A stretch of 43,784 nt of DNA from Chlorobium sp. (lineage in GTDB: Bacteria > Bacteroidota > Chlorobiia > Chlorobiales > Chlorobiaceae). Positions within the stretch are counted from its first letter, which is position 1; the number at the start of each line of letters is the position of its first letter. The notes under the pieces were generated by a model, which had not been told where the DNA came from, searched no databases, and was given only the letters and a program-made list of their open reading frames with translations. The stretch is from the NCBI GenBank assembly GCA_005843825.1, contig SZXX01000031.1, forward strand, positions 1 through 43,784. The letters run 5' to 3'. Both the position numbers and the translations under genes were made by a program. Shown piece by piece: positions 33,737 through 42,412 of the stretch.

Positions 33737-34549
33737 ATGGACAACATCATTCTCAACATGAATCTTTTGCCAGTTGCATTACTATTGCTCATCTGTTTCT
33801 ATGTTGTAATGACAATTGGGTATCTAAGCGGCAAGAGGCAACACAAGCAGGAAGCTTTGATTGAGAAACGGGAAAAAACAGCAGGAACCCTTACAGGGGC
33901 AATGCTTGCCTTCCTCGGATTTATGCTTGCAATTTCCATTTCCATGGCTGATTCAAAGTTCCAGGAACGACGTAAACTCGTTCTGGATGAAGCCAATGCC
34001 ATCTCAACCAGCAGTCTCCGTGCGCAGGCAATCGGAGGAGTGCATGGCACAGAGATTTCACGTCTTCTTGTGGAATACACCAGACTTCGTCTTGAGTTTT
34101 ATGCGGCTGGTGAAGACAGAGCCAAGCTTCAAAAAGTATATGAAGAAACCCTGAAAGTGCAGAAATCAATCTGGAACCATGCATCCGCTATTGCTCAAGC
34201 GGCACCAACAGCCATCAGCAGCATTCTTCTGGTTTCTCTTAATCAGACATTTGATCTGGGAACCTCGAGGCGATGGGTACTGGAGGTTCGTATTCCCCCA
34301 TATATCATTAATCTTCTTCTGGTATTCTCTTTACTGGCCATGGGCATCATGGGGTATTACTTCGGGATTTGCGGCATCTATCATCCTGTTCTCTCAACTC
34401 TTCTTTTCGGTGCGCTCACCTTCATGATTCTGCTTATCATGGATCTTGATCGACCGAGAAGCGGGTACATTACACCGGAGCAATCAGCCCTCAACTGGCT
34501 TGTAGAAGAGCAGAAGCCTCAGATACCTCCCGCGTCTTCAGCTCCATAG
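33737..34549 (+). CDS. DUF4239 (bestrophin-like) membrane protein
   Basis: A 270-residue protein with two N-terminal hydrophobic helices (about 9-28 and 52-69), a central soluble part (residues 70-185) and two C-terminal helices (about 190-235). The segment EKTAGTLTGAMLAFLGFMLAISISMA and DEANAISTSSLRA match DUF4239, distantly related to bestrophin channels. Function is unknown; an ion-channel-like role is suggested only by that resemblance. AAGGAT lies directly before the ATG. It is followed after ~75 bases by the M13 peptidase. Confidence 0.85.
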   Translation: MDNIILNMNLLPVALLLLICFYVVMTIGYLSGKRQHKQEALIEKREKTAGTLTGAMLAFLGFMLAISISMADSKFQERRKLVLDEANAISTSSLRAQAIGGVHGTEISRLLVEYTRLRLEFYAAGEDRAKLQKVYEETLKVQKSIWNHASAIAQAAPTAISSILLVSLNQTFDLGTSRRWVLEVRIPPYIINLLLVFSLLAMGIMGYYFGICGIYHPVLSTLLFGALTFMILLIMDLDRPRSGYITPEQSALNWLVEEQKPQIPPASSAP

Positions 34550-34625
34550 GGAGATTTTAAATAATGAATAACGGAGAATAACGTCAAAACATAACATTCC
34601 TGCAACCGGGTAAAAGGAGATATTT

Positions 34626-36710
34626 ATGCATTCAAGTGCTAATAACTATTTTCGTCGTTCCTGTCGCGTTCTGGTTGTCGTTTTGCTCAGCATGCTAAGC
34701 AGCCAGATCTGTTTTGGATCTCAACAACAGAAAAGTCCCCCCCCGGTTGATGATTCCAATTTCGGTTTTTCCACAGGATTCTCTGTCAACAAAATGGATT
34801 TGAAGAGTGATCCCGGGAAGGATTTCTACCAATATGCTGCCGGTCGATGGCTGGAAGCTGCTCGCATTCCAAACGACCAACTATTTATCTCTGCTTTCGA
34901 AATACTGCGCATGCAGGTTGAAAAACAACTCAAGAGCATTCTGGAGAATGCATCTCTCACCAGCACATCCTCAGACAGAGGCGGCCCACTTCAAGAGGTT
35001 GGAGATTTCTATGCTTCTGGTATGGATGTAAAGCGACTGAACAGGCTCGGTGTCACTCCTCTTCGTCCGGAACTGAACCAGATCACCGCAGTTAAAAATC
35101 TGAAAGAGCTCTCTGTTGAACTGGCTCATCTTCTGGAAATCAATTACGACCCCGTCCTGATTGGAATGCTCGTCACAACCGATACACAAGACACCAGCCG
35201 CTATAGCCTCTATGCCGCAGACGGTGACCTCTCATTAGACCTGGATTACTACCTCAAAAGTGAGTCTGCGCCTATCCGCAAAGGTTATCTGATGATGATT
35301 GCCGATTACCTGGTACTTGCCGGAAATACTCCGAAAGAGGCTAAAGGTATCGCCTCGAAAATCCTTGAGATGGAAACGCGCATTGCTCGCAAAAAGCTCA
35401 CACCGGTGGAAAAACTTGATCCAGACAAGCTTTTTGTCAAGATGACATTCGCTGAATTGCGTTCTCTGCTCTCCAATGTCGATCTTGATACATACATGAA
35501 AACACTTGGCCTGCGAATGCAGCATCATGTCATTGTTACAGAGGTCGAAGCCCTGCGCGAGCGTAACAGGATGCTTGCGGAATATCCGATCAGCGACACA
35601 AAAAACTACCTGCGCTGGGAGTTGCTGAGGCGTACGTCGCTCTATTTGACACCGTCATTCTACGATATCGCCATGAAGTTCCAACAGGTGATATACGGAA
35701 AGATTGATACACCGCCCCGTTCGAGAATCGTTGCCGACAATGTTGCCAAAAAGCTCGGTCATCCTCTCTCTCAGCTCTACATTGCCAGGCATTTTCATGT
35801 AGAAACAAAAAGAGCCGTCGAAGAGCTTGTCGGACGCATCAAATCCGAGTTCCGCTCACGGCTTCAGGAGAACAGCTGGCTGTCGGTCAGCACTCGAAGC
35901 TATGCGCTGAATAAACTTGACAAGCTTGCTATCACCGTCGGCTATCCTGCAGAATGGATCGACTACTCAAGCGTAAACATACAGCGAGATGATTATCTTG
36001 GCAACTACTTTCGATTGAACAGGTTCCGTACCCGACGTGAAGTGTTGCGACTCGGCCAGCCTGTCAAGAACGATGCCTTCGCAATGGCAGGGAAGACCCT
36101 GCCTATAGATATCAATGCAGCATATAATCCGGGTGAGAACAAAATTGAAATCCCTGCGGCATTTCTTCAACCTCCATTCTATGATGTTAAGGCAGATGCG
36201 GCAGTCAACTACGGGACAATCGGTGCGGTCATAGGGCATGAGATCACCCACGGGTTTGACTCGCAAGGGCGTCTGTTCGATGCGGTGGGCAACGTTCGCA
36301 ACTGGTGGACAGATACCGATAGCCGGAATTTTACTGCTAAAACACAGAAGATCATTATGCAGGCAGACGCTTACGAAGTGCTTCCCGGTGTAAAGATCAA
36401 TGGTAATCTGACCATTGGCGAAAACCTGGCCGACTTAGGCGGCGTAACTCTTGGATACAGCGCACTCAAAGGCTACCTCAAGGATCACCCTGAGGCCAAT
36501 AAAAAAATTGATGGATTGACCCCGGAACAACGTTATTACATCGCCTGGGCACAGCTTTGGGCAAGTAAAGCGAATGAGGGCTTCCTCAAACAGATTACCT
36601 CACGCGACCCTCACCCCCACAGGGCCTTTATCGTATGCTCGCACCATCCCAGCACACCGACGGATTCTATGACGCCTTTGGTATCCATGCGGGAGACCCG
36701 ATGTGGCTGA
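34626..36710 (+). CDS. M13 (neprilysin/PepO-like) metallopeptidase with frameshifted C-terminus
   Basis: A zinc endopeptidase with a signal peptide (about residues 1-31, ending near CFGS) and the M13 N-terminal domain, followed by the catalytic domain. Active-site motifs are intact: NAAYNPGENKIEIPAA, HEITH (H538, E539, H542) and ENLADLGG (E599, D603). The last residues of this frame, from about position 665, do not match the family. The expected ending (YDAFGIHAGDPM ... AVIW) is present in another frame to a stop at 36739; adding one C to the C5 run at 36614-36618 restores a 704-residue protein of normal length. As written, the protein ends SMRETRCG and may misfold. AAGGAG precedes the ATG. 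It should act in the periplasm or at the surface. Confidence 0.9.
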   Translation: MHSSANNYFRRSCRVLVVVLLSMLSSQICFGSQQQKSPPPVDDSNFGFSTGFSVNKMDLKSDPGKDFYQYAAGRWLEAARIPNDQLFISAFEILRMQVEKQLKSILENASLTSTSSDRGGPLQEVGDFYASGMDVKRLNRLGVTPLRPELNQITAVKNLKELSVELAHLLEINYDPVLIGMLVTTDTQDTSRYSLYAADGDLSLDLDYYLKSESAPIRKGYLMMIADYLVLAGNTPKEAKGIASKILEMETRIARKKLTPVEKLDPDKLFVKMTFAELRSLLSNVDLDTYMKTLGLRMQHHVIVTEVEALRERNRMLAEYPISDTKNYLRWELLRRTSLYLTPSFYDIAMKFQQVIYGKIDTPPRSRIVADNVAKKLGHPLSQLYIARHFHVETKRAVEELVGRIKSEFRSRLQENSWLSVSTRSYALNKLDKLAITVGYPAEWIDYSSVNIQRDDYLGNYFRLNRFRTRREVLRLGQPVKNDAFAMAGKTLPIDINAAYNPGENKIEIPAAFLQPPFYDVKADAAVNYGTIGAVIGHEITHGFDSQGRLFDAVGNVRNWWTDTDSRNFTAKTQKIIMQADAYEVLPGVKINGNLTIGENLADLGGVTLGYSALKGYLKDHPEANKKIDGLTPEQRYYIAWAQLWASKANEGFLKQITSRDPHPHRAFIVCSHHPSTPTDSMTPLVSMRETRCG

Positions 36711-36739
36711 ACATAAATAATCGTGCAGTAATCTGGTGA
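36619..36739 (+). pseudogene. Displaced C-terminal tail of the M13 peptidase
   Basis: After the C run this segment, read one frame over, encodes the conserved M13 ending: GLYRMLAPSQHTDGFYD, then AFGIHAGDPMWL and the terminal AVIW, stopping at 36737-36739. It is listed separately so that the loss of the native C-terminus is visible. Confidence 0.85.
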
Positions 36740-36826
36740 AGCAGAATAATTCAAAACCCGGGAAGGGGATAGCTCTCTGTAAATCTTATATCAGATAGCT
36801 GTGCCATCGGGTCTCAACCCGTCAGG

Positions 36827-37294
36827 TCACGCTTTCTTTTTCGAGCCGAGAAACCAGGTCAGGGCAACAACGACGAATGCAATGGCTATTCCCAGATAGA
36901 CAATTTCCGGTTCACCGTGCCAGTTGACGACATTTCCGAGAAAAACGACAGCCATAATGACTACAGCGACACCAAGAAGCTTGTTTTTCAAGTCATCAAG
37001 CGTATGAATGACAAGCCAGTGGGGCAGCTGAATGGTGTCATCTATAAAGAGTTCGTAAAGGCCAAGGGCAATAATGTAAAAAACGGTGCCGAGAAGGAAA
37101 AGATCGATGGACTCGATAAGGCCCAAGGCTAGAATTTTTGCGGCTTTACTGCTGAAAGTGCAAGAGTGGAGGGTATCAGAAAGGAGCATATAAACCGATA
37201 TAGCTCCAAAAAAAAGTATCGCGACAGATGCAATGAACGACCCCGCCACAGCGATAAGGACCAGGTAACGACTTCCAGAAAAAAACTTTTGCAT
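36827..37294 (-). CDS. YqhA/UPF0114 family membrane protein
   Basis: A 155-residue integral membrane protein with about four hydrophobic helices. The opening SGSRYLVLIAVAGSFIASVAIL, the loop ESIDLFLLGTVFYIIALGLYELFI and the sequence HTLDDLKNKLLGVAVVIMAVVFLG are characteristic of YqhA (UPF0114). Its function is unknown. No clear ribosome-binding site precedes the ATG. It lies ~200 bases downstream of pal on the same strand, separated by a strong hairpin. Confidence 0.9.
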   Translation of the reverse strand: MQKFFSGSRYLVLIAVAGSFIASVAILFFGAISVYMLLSDTLHSCTFSSKAAKILALGLIESIDLFLLGTVFYIIALGLYELFIDDTIQLPHWLVIHTLDDLKNKLLGVAVVIMAVVFLGNVVNWHGEPEIVYLGIAIAFVVVALTWFLGSKKKA

Positions 37295-37378
37295 GAGCCG
37301 TCAGGTTAGGGAGCACATACTAATATTTATTTCCAGGTAATCTGGAGAATGTTGAGTCAATTGATGGTGCATTTTCAA

Positions 37379-37415
37379 TACAAGACAACCTCCACTTCAG
37401 GGAGGTTGTCTTGTA
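37379..37415 (-). terminator. Strong hairpin after pal (atypical terminator)
   Basis: TACAAGACAACCTCC (37379-37393) pairs perfectly with GGAGGTTGTCTTGTA (37401-37415), loop ACTTCAG. It lies ~75 bases downstream of the pal stop. In the pal direction the T run comes before the stem and ATTGAAAA after it, so it is not a textbook terminator, although such a stable 15-bp stem would probably stop or protect the transcript. Confidence 0.55.
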
Positions 37416-37491
37416 AAAAAAAATAATTACAAACGCAAAAGAGGGGACAACTGAATCAATGGTTCCTCCTGTGCGTTTAAAAACCATCCTG

Positions 37492-37959
37492 CTATTCAGG
37501 AACAAAGTGAGCTCTTCTGTTCTGCGCCCATGCCTCTTCGTTGTGACCTTCTGCTAATGGTTTTTCTTCGCCATAGCTGACTGTCTTAAGACGGGCAGGA
37601 TCAACGCCAAGATTTACGATATAATCTTTAGCACTGTTTGCCCGACGTTCGCCAAGAGCAAGGTTGTACTCATTGGTGCCTCTTTCGTCACAATGGCCTT
37701 CGATAATAACAACTTTATCTCCCTTTGCTTTGATCCAGTTGGCATTGGTTTTCAGCTGTTCAACAGCATCCGTTCGGAGCTCTGATTTATTAAAATCATA
37801 AAATACATCACCAAGGCCAGGAATAACAATCTCGACATGCGGTGGAGGTGGCGGTGGTGGTGGTGGAGTTACGACGACTGGTGCCTCATGGCAGCAGGCT
37901 CCCAGAAAAAGCATACCTGGAATAAAAAAAGCTTTCACTAACGGCTTGATTGCGTTCAT
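37492..37959 (-). CDS. pal: Peptidoglycan-associated lipoprotein Pal (OmpA-like)
   Basis: A 155-residue outer-membrane lipoprotein. The signal peptide ends FLGACC (lipobox LGAC); a nine-proline tract (residues 32-40) forms a spacer, and the OmpA C-terminal domain carries VFYDFNKSEL, IIEGHCDERGTNEYNLALGERRA (Asp and Arg residues that bind meso-diaminopimelate) and VSYGEEKP. It tethers the outer membrane to peptidoglycan in the Tol-Pal system. AAGGAGATAAC precedes the ATG. No tol genes accompany it here. Confidence 0.96.
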   Translation of the reverse strand: MNAIKPLVKAFFIPGMLFLGACCHEAPVVVTPPPPPPPPPHVEIVIPGLGDVFYDFNKSELRTDAVEQLKTNANWIKAKGDKVVIIEGHCDERGTNEYNLALGERRANSAKDYIVNLGVDPARLKTVSYGEEKPLAEGHNEEAWAQNRRAHFVPE

Positions 37960-38140
37960 GTTATCTCCTTTTTTTGTTTTTACAATCAGAAAAAGATAAT
38001 AAAGTATCTTTATTAAAAAAAAACAGAATTGCTTGATTCGATGTAATAATGCAAAAATATATTTCGATCCAGACCGATGTAATGTATGCTGTAGTTTGAC
38101 GTTCTAGGAAGATGCTGAAGTAGTAAGGATCTGTGATTGA
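37960..38140. other. AT-rich region upstream of pal
   Basis: About 180 AT-rich bases expected to hold the pal promoter. A small stem (AAAGATA ... TATCTTT near 37991-38010) is present. Nothing else is supported. Confidence 0.35.
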
Positions 38141-38357
38141 AATTGGAAATTATTCCGGGATGTATTGAATCATCTGTATGAGCAGGCCAGGCAGGATGCC
38201 GTTACGGAGCAACGCACACATAGAGTTTCGGGTTCAGTTGGGTCAGGCGTCAATTGATAATCCAAACCTTCCTGTGAATTTTTATAGTTGAGTCTCTTAT
38301 ATCAATGGCAGAACCACGGGAATGGTCTACAGTGTTCATTCCTGGCTGTGACTGCAA
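38141..38357 (+). pseudogene. Decayed duplicate of the ParD-like antitoxin
   Basis: The stretch aligns with 32622-32941. Shared blocks include TTCCGG(G/A)ATGTATTGAA upstream and, in the coding part, GGATGC(C/T)GTT, ATTGATAATCC, CTTCCTGTG and ATCAATGGCAGA(A/G)CCACGGGAA. Compared with the intact gene it lacks the operator, promoter, ribosome-binding site and first ~14 codons. An ~11-base internal deletion and a base insertion also break the frame. No toxin sequence follows. Confidence 0.85.
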
Positions 38358-38461
38358 AAAAGAAGCGTAGAGCTGTTGTTGGGGGATTAAATGACGAATA
38401 CCGTATTTCTCTTATCCATTTACTTTACATAATATATATTATACAACAAAGTATCCATAAA

Positions 38462-38486
38462 GAAAAAGAATGCTTAATGCATTCTT
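38462..38486 (-). terminator. Rho-independent terminator after the lemA-TPM operon
   Basis: On the minus strand AAGAATGC, loop ATTAA, GCATTCTT is followed by a T-rich tail (TTTTTCTTT), 11-35 bases after the stop of the TPM gene. Confidence 0.8.
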
Positions 38487-38497
38487 CTCCTGCTGCT

Positions 38498-39238
38498 CTA
38501 AAAGTCATCTGAAGATCCACCGCCGCCGAAGCTTCCGCCGCCGCCACTGAAACTGTCGTCATTGCCGCTGCCTCCTCCTCCAAAATCCGGGCCGCCACCG
38601 AAGAACCCTCCTCCGAAACCGCCGCCGAAAAATCTTCGAACAAACTGAAATATCAAAAAAATCACCAGAAAGATGATGCCGAGTAAAGGCATTGAAGGAG
38701 CATCTGCATCACCCTTGACCTTGGGCGTTCCCTTGTATTCTCCATGAACTGCCGCAATAATTGCAGTAACGCCTTTGGTGAACCCTGCATCAAACTGACC
38801 TGCTTTAAAAGCAGGGACAATCTCATTCCTTGTAATATGACCTGCAACGAGATCGGTCAGCTTGCCTTCGAGCCCATAGCCTACCTCAATGCGTACCTTA
38901 TGGTCATCTTTTGAGACAATGAGCAAAACCCCGTTATCCTTGCCTTTCTGGCCTATTTTCCACGCCTCGGCTACCCGAATGGAAAAATCCTCGATAGGGT
39001 CGCCCTTAAGCGATGGAACGGTAAGAATAACAATCTGCGTGGACTCAGCAGTTTCAAACTGTTTGAGCTTTGCTTCAAGATCAGCCTTGACAGGCGGAGA
39101 AATCATTGCTGCATAATCATTTACCCGGCCTGTAAGGGCAGGTACTGCCAGTGCAGCAAAGAGGTTGCTGAACGTCACTAGCTGCAGCACTGCAGCCAGG
39201 AGGATCGTGGAGCTTATCCACGATCCCCGCCTCGCCAA
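38498..39238 (-). CDS. TPM-domain (YgcG-like) membrane protein
   Basis: A 246-residue protein: signal peptide (about 1-32), periplasmic TPM domain (about 33-160; LTGRVNDYAAMISPPVKADLEAKL, QIVILTVPSLKGDPIEDFS, GVLLIVSKDDHKVRIEVGYGLEG), a transmembrane helix (about 185-200) and a Gly-rich tail FGGGGSSDDF. TPM (TLP18.3/Psb32/MOLO-1) proteins include acid phosphatases and assembly factors of membrane complexes; the Gly-rich form commonly sits beside LemA, as here (gap of 23 bases). The start is a TTG at 39238 without a clear ribosome-binding site, and a 10-bp hairpin covers codons 5-13, so the true start is uncertain. Confidence 0.9.
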   Translation of the reverse strand: MARRGSWISSTILLAAVLQLVTFSNLFAALAVPALTGRVNDYAAMISPPVKADLEAKLKQFETAESTQIVILTVPSLKGDPIEDFSIRVAEAWKIGQKGKDNGVLLIVSKDDHKVRIEVGYGLEGKLTDLVAGHITRNEIVPAFKAGQFDAGFTKGVTAIIAAVHGEYKGTPKVKGDADAPSMPLLGIIFLVIFLIFQFVRRFFGGGFGGGFFGGGPDFGGGGSGNDDSFSGGGGSFGGGGSSDDF

Positions 39239-39261
39239 TGGCGATTTGTTACATATTCTAA

Positions 39262-39849
39262 TCAGAATTTTACCCCCGGGACAACTTTAGCTGCTGCATC
39301 AGCCTTAAAGTACTCTTTAGGTTTCAGTTTCAGCATTAGGGAGTTTGTCAGAGAGTTAGGAAACTGTCTGATTGAAAAATTAAACGTTTCAGCAGCACCA
39401 TTATATCTCTGGCGAGCAACACTGATGCGGTTTTCTGTTCCCTCAAGCTGATTCTGCAGGTCTCTGAAGTTCTGGTTTGCTTTCAGTTCAGGATATCGCT
39501 CAACCGTTACAAGCAGACGAGAAAGCGTTGATGAAAGATTGCCCTGTGCTTCACGGAATTTTGCCATGGCTGCCGGGTCACTGAGCATCGCAGGAGTCAG
39601 CTGAATGCCTGTAGCTTTTGATCTTGCGTCAATAACAGCCGTCAATGTCTCTTTTTCAAAGTTTGCTGCCCCTTTGACCGTTGCTACCAGGTTAGGAACG
39701 AGGTCAGCTCTGCGCTGCAGCTGAGACTCGAGATCACCCCAGGAGCGGTTGACAGCCTCTTCATTCTGCTGAATGCTGTTGTAGCCACATCCTGAAAGTG
39801 TACTGAAAAAAAGAAAAAACGCAATAAGTCTAGCCATTGTAACCTTCAT
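39262..39849 (-). CDS. lemA: LemA family lipoprotein
   Basis: A 195-residue protein with a lipoprotein signal peptide (lipobox LSGC, Cys at 21) and the helical LemA domain: [46 protein letters not shown], then FPNSL. LemA proteins are membrane-anchored four-helix bundles of unknown function. A GAGGAGAG site precedes the ATG. It forms a unit with the TPM-domain gene, a pairing seen in many bacteria, and follows tatA by 45 bases. Confidence 0.94.
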   Translation of the reverse strand: MKVTMARLIAFFLFFSTLSGCGYNSIQQNEEAVNRSWGDLESQLQRRADLVPNLVATVKGAANFEKETLTAVIDARSKATGIQLTPAMLSDPAAMAKFREAQGNLSSTLSRLLVTVERYPELKANQNFRDLQNQLEGTENRISVARQRYNGAAETFNFSIRQFPNSLTNSLMLKLKPKEYFKADAAAKVVPGVKF

Positions 39850-39894
39850 AACTATCTCTCCTCACTTTTATTAATGCTTTCTATACCATACCTG

Positions 39895-40140
39895 TTACGA
39901 ATTTTTAGCTGGTGAAACTTCTTCTTCTTTTTTAGAAGCAGCAGTCTCTACAGTTTTTTTCGGTGGATCAGGGGCCTCCACTGCTTTATGGAATTCGTCT
40001 TCGAGGTCAGCTTGTGCCTTTTTAAACTCCTTCATGCCTTTACCAAGGCCTCGCATCAGTTCAGGCAATTTCTGTGGACCAAAAAAAAGCAGTACAACAA
40101 ACAGAATAAGCAGTAGTTCCTGTCCTCCCAATCCGAACAT
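39895..40140 (-). CDS. tatA: Twin-arginine translocase TatA-type subunit
   Basis: An 81-residue Tat component: short N-terminal helix ([24 protein letters not shown]), hinge with FGPQKLPEL, an amphipathic helix ([22 protein letters not shown]) and an acidic, lysine-rich tail. It would polymerise with TatC to export folded proteins. The sequence fits TatA better than TatB ([14 protein letters not shown]). No tatC gene is in the window. It lies between the S41 protease and lemA on the same strand. Confidence 0.93.
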   Translation of the reverse strand: MFGLGGQELLLILFVVLLFFGPQKLPELMRGLGKGMKEFKKAQADLEDEFHKAVEAPDPPKKTVETAASKKEEEVSPAKNS

Positions 40141-40279
40141 ATCAAAATCCCCTATCGTTAGTTAATCAATAAATCTCTGGAATCGCTTAAAATATACAAT
40201 TGAAACAAGCTCTAAAAAAAAAGATTTTTTCCCGGCAAAAGTCCTTAAAATACAACGTGGGCAACCTCTCTCCCCTCTT

Positions 40280-42298
40280 CTACAATGTAGTAAGATCGGC
40301 AACAACACCTGCAGCTTCATTGAGCAGTACGTCCTTGCTGATATCCTTTGCAGTATTCTGTTCCGGAACCCACTGCTTTTCAATCTTTTTAATGGTTTCA
40401 ATTTCAGATTTAAACGCTGCGTCCTGAAGTGATACTGACTTTTTTTTGCGAATCCTGTCAAGTGTACTCAAATCTTGCAGATAGGCTTGATAGTGTGTGT
40501 TTTTAGACGCCCGCTCTGCTTCTTTAGCCTGGAGGCGGTTTATTTTTTCAAGGCTGATCTCTGCTGTCGGATGATAGAGTGCCGAGGTGATTGTACTCCA
40601 TGGCAGACTGCTGGTATAGGTATCCTCTCCAACAGTTGCAGTATCAATCATGGAGGGCATGGTAATGTCGGGCACAACACCCTTATGCTGTGTGCTGCCC
40701 CCTGATATCCGGTAAAATTTAGCAATGGTCAGCTTTATCTCTCCAAGTTCAGGCGGCTTTTCGTAGAAGGTGATCGGACGTACAATTTTGATGATGCTTT
40801 GAACGGTACCCTTTCCAAACGTTCTCTCTCCGATGATAACACCACGACCGTAATCCTGAATTGCTGCAGCAAATATTTCAGAAGCCGACGCGCTGTAACG
40901 GTTGACAAGCACCGCGAGAGGACCGCTATACTGCTGGCGGGTGTCCTGATCATTGAGTACCGAATTGGCTCCAACTGCATTGCTGATCTGTACCACTGGG
41001 CCGGCTGGTATGAACAGGCCGGTAACATTGACTGCCTCTTCGAGAGAACCTCCGCCGTTGTTGCGAACATCGATAACAACACCGTCAACATGCTCAGCTT
41101 TCAATTCATTCAGAATACGGCTTACATCACGGCTGGTGCTGGCGTAATTGCTGGTGTTTTTTTGCTGACCTTCGAAGTCAAGGTAAAATGAAGGAATGGT
41201 AATAATGCCGATTTTCCTGCCACCCTCTTGAATGATGGTTTTCTTTGCTGCCTGCTCCTCCAGATCAACCTTATCTCGCAAGAGTTGAATAATTTTTACA
41301 GGGCCAAGACCAGCATGACTTGAGGGAATAATTTTCAGCCGGACTATAGTGCCTTTTTTCCCGCGGATACGTTTGACAACATCATTGATTCTCCATCCAA
41401 TGACATCTACAATCTCTCCTGTTTTGCCCTGTCCGACACCAACAATTTTATCACCTTTTTTCAACATATTGCTCTTGAATGCCGGGCCTCCTGGAATAAC
41501 CTCATTAACGACGGTATATTCAGCTTCAGTCTGCAGTTTGGCTCCGATTCCTTCAAGAGAACGACTCATGTCAATCTGGAAGTTTTCGTACTCTTCGGGT
41601 GAAAAATAACTTGTATGGGGATCGAACGATGTTGTCAACGCATTGATATAGGCCTGAAAGGCATCATCAGGCTTCTGATGGTTGAGAACGTTGAGCCTGC
41701 TCTTAAAGCTTTTGGCAAGCGAACTGCGAATGGCTTTATTATTTTCGCCAGAGTATTTAAGGTTAAGCCACTGATATTTCAGTTCTTTTTTCCATCGATC
41801 TGTCAAGTGGGTTGCGTCTGAAGGCCACTTTTGCCCCTTGAGTTCCAGTTCAAGAGTCTCTGGTGCAGAAAAATTAAAATGAACCGTATCAATTGCTGCT
41901 TTCATAAACAGCATTTTTTCTTTTGCCCGACCGAGAAACCGGTTATAGATGGCAAATCCGGCATCTGCCTGACCGGCAAGAAATTCATCATCAATCCTGG
42001 TTCCATATTCCTTTCTAAGACTTTCGATATCGCTGGCGAGAAAATAGCTTCTGCTGGCATCAAGATTATCGATATATCGATTGAATATTTCAGTTGAAAG
42101 AGAGTCATTAACCGATACTTTCCGGTAATGGTTGTGCTGCAAATATTGTGTAATATATTTGCAAGCCTCATCCTCAGCAACGGTAGGCTTGAGGGTGGCT
42201 GTAGCTTTGATTGATGATGAGGTGGCAACAGTTCTGGCTGGCACAGGAAAAGCACACCCTACTAAAATGGCAAGAACAAGCAGACTTTTTTTTAACAT
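40280..42298 (-). CDS. Prc/Tsp-type tail-specific protease (S41 family)
   Basis: A 672-residue periplasmic protease with a signal peptide (about 1-21), an N-terminal helical domain (DNLDASRSYFLASDI is the usual landmark), a PDZ domain (about 240-320; EGIGAKL, NEVIPGGPAFKSN, LKKGDKIVGV), the S41 core and a C-terminal DUF3340-like part. The Ser-Lys dyad is S471 (YSASASEIF) and K496 (TFGKGTVQ), 25 residues apart as in E. coli Prc. It cleaves substrates with exposed hydrophobic C-termini and trims envelope proteins. The ribosome-binding site is weak. It may lead a transcript with tatA, 139 bases downstream. Confidence 0.95.
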   Translation of the reverse strand: MLKKSLLVLAILVGCAFPVPARTVATSSSIKATATLKPTVAEDEACKYITQYLQHNHYRKVSVNDSLSTEIFNRYIDNLDASRSYFLASDIESLRKEYGTRIDDEFLAGQADAGFAIYNRFLGRAKEKMLFMKAAIDTVHFNFSAPETLELELKGQKWPSDATHLTDRWKKELKYQWLNLKYSGENNKAIRSSLAKSFKSRLNVLNHQKPDDAFQAYINALTTSFDPHTSYFSPEEYENFQIDMSRSLEGIGAKLQTEAEYTVVNEVIPGGPAFKSNMLKKGDKIVGVGQGKTGEIVDVIGWRINDVVKRIRGKKGTIVRLKIIPSSHAGLGPVKIIQLLRDKVDLEEQAAKKTIIQEGGRKIGIITIPSFYLDFEGQQKNTSNYASTSRDVSRILNELKAEHVDGVVIDVRNNGGGSLEEAVNVTGLFIPAGPVVQISNAVGANSVLNDQDTRQQYSGPLAVLVNRYSASASEIFAAAIQDYGRGVIIGERTFGKGTVQSIIKIVRPITFYEKPPELGEIKLTIAKFYRISGGSTQHKGVVPDITMPSMIDTATVGEDTYTSSLPWSTITSALYHPTAEISLEKINRLQAKEAERASKNTHYQAYLQDLSTLDRIRKKKSVSLQDAAFKSEIETIKKIEKQWVPEQNTAKDISKDVLLNEAAGVVADLTTL

Positions 42299-42412
42299 GT
42301 TTTGACTTGCTAGACTAAAGTTTTACGGGGAACATCAAAACTGTTCTTTCTGTTTGGAATATCAGGGGTGTGTTACATGCGAATAGTAAATAGATATAAC
42401 CCGTGAAACTGA

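Noticed and set aside
33493-33864. 123-codon plus-strand ORF before the DUF4239 gene
   Set aside because: It overlaps the start of a recognised gene by 128 bases and its second half is compositionally random; its first half is mentioned as a possible relic only.
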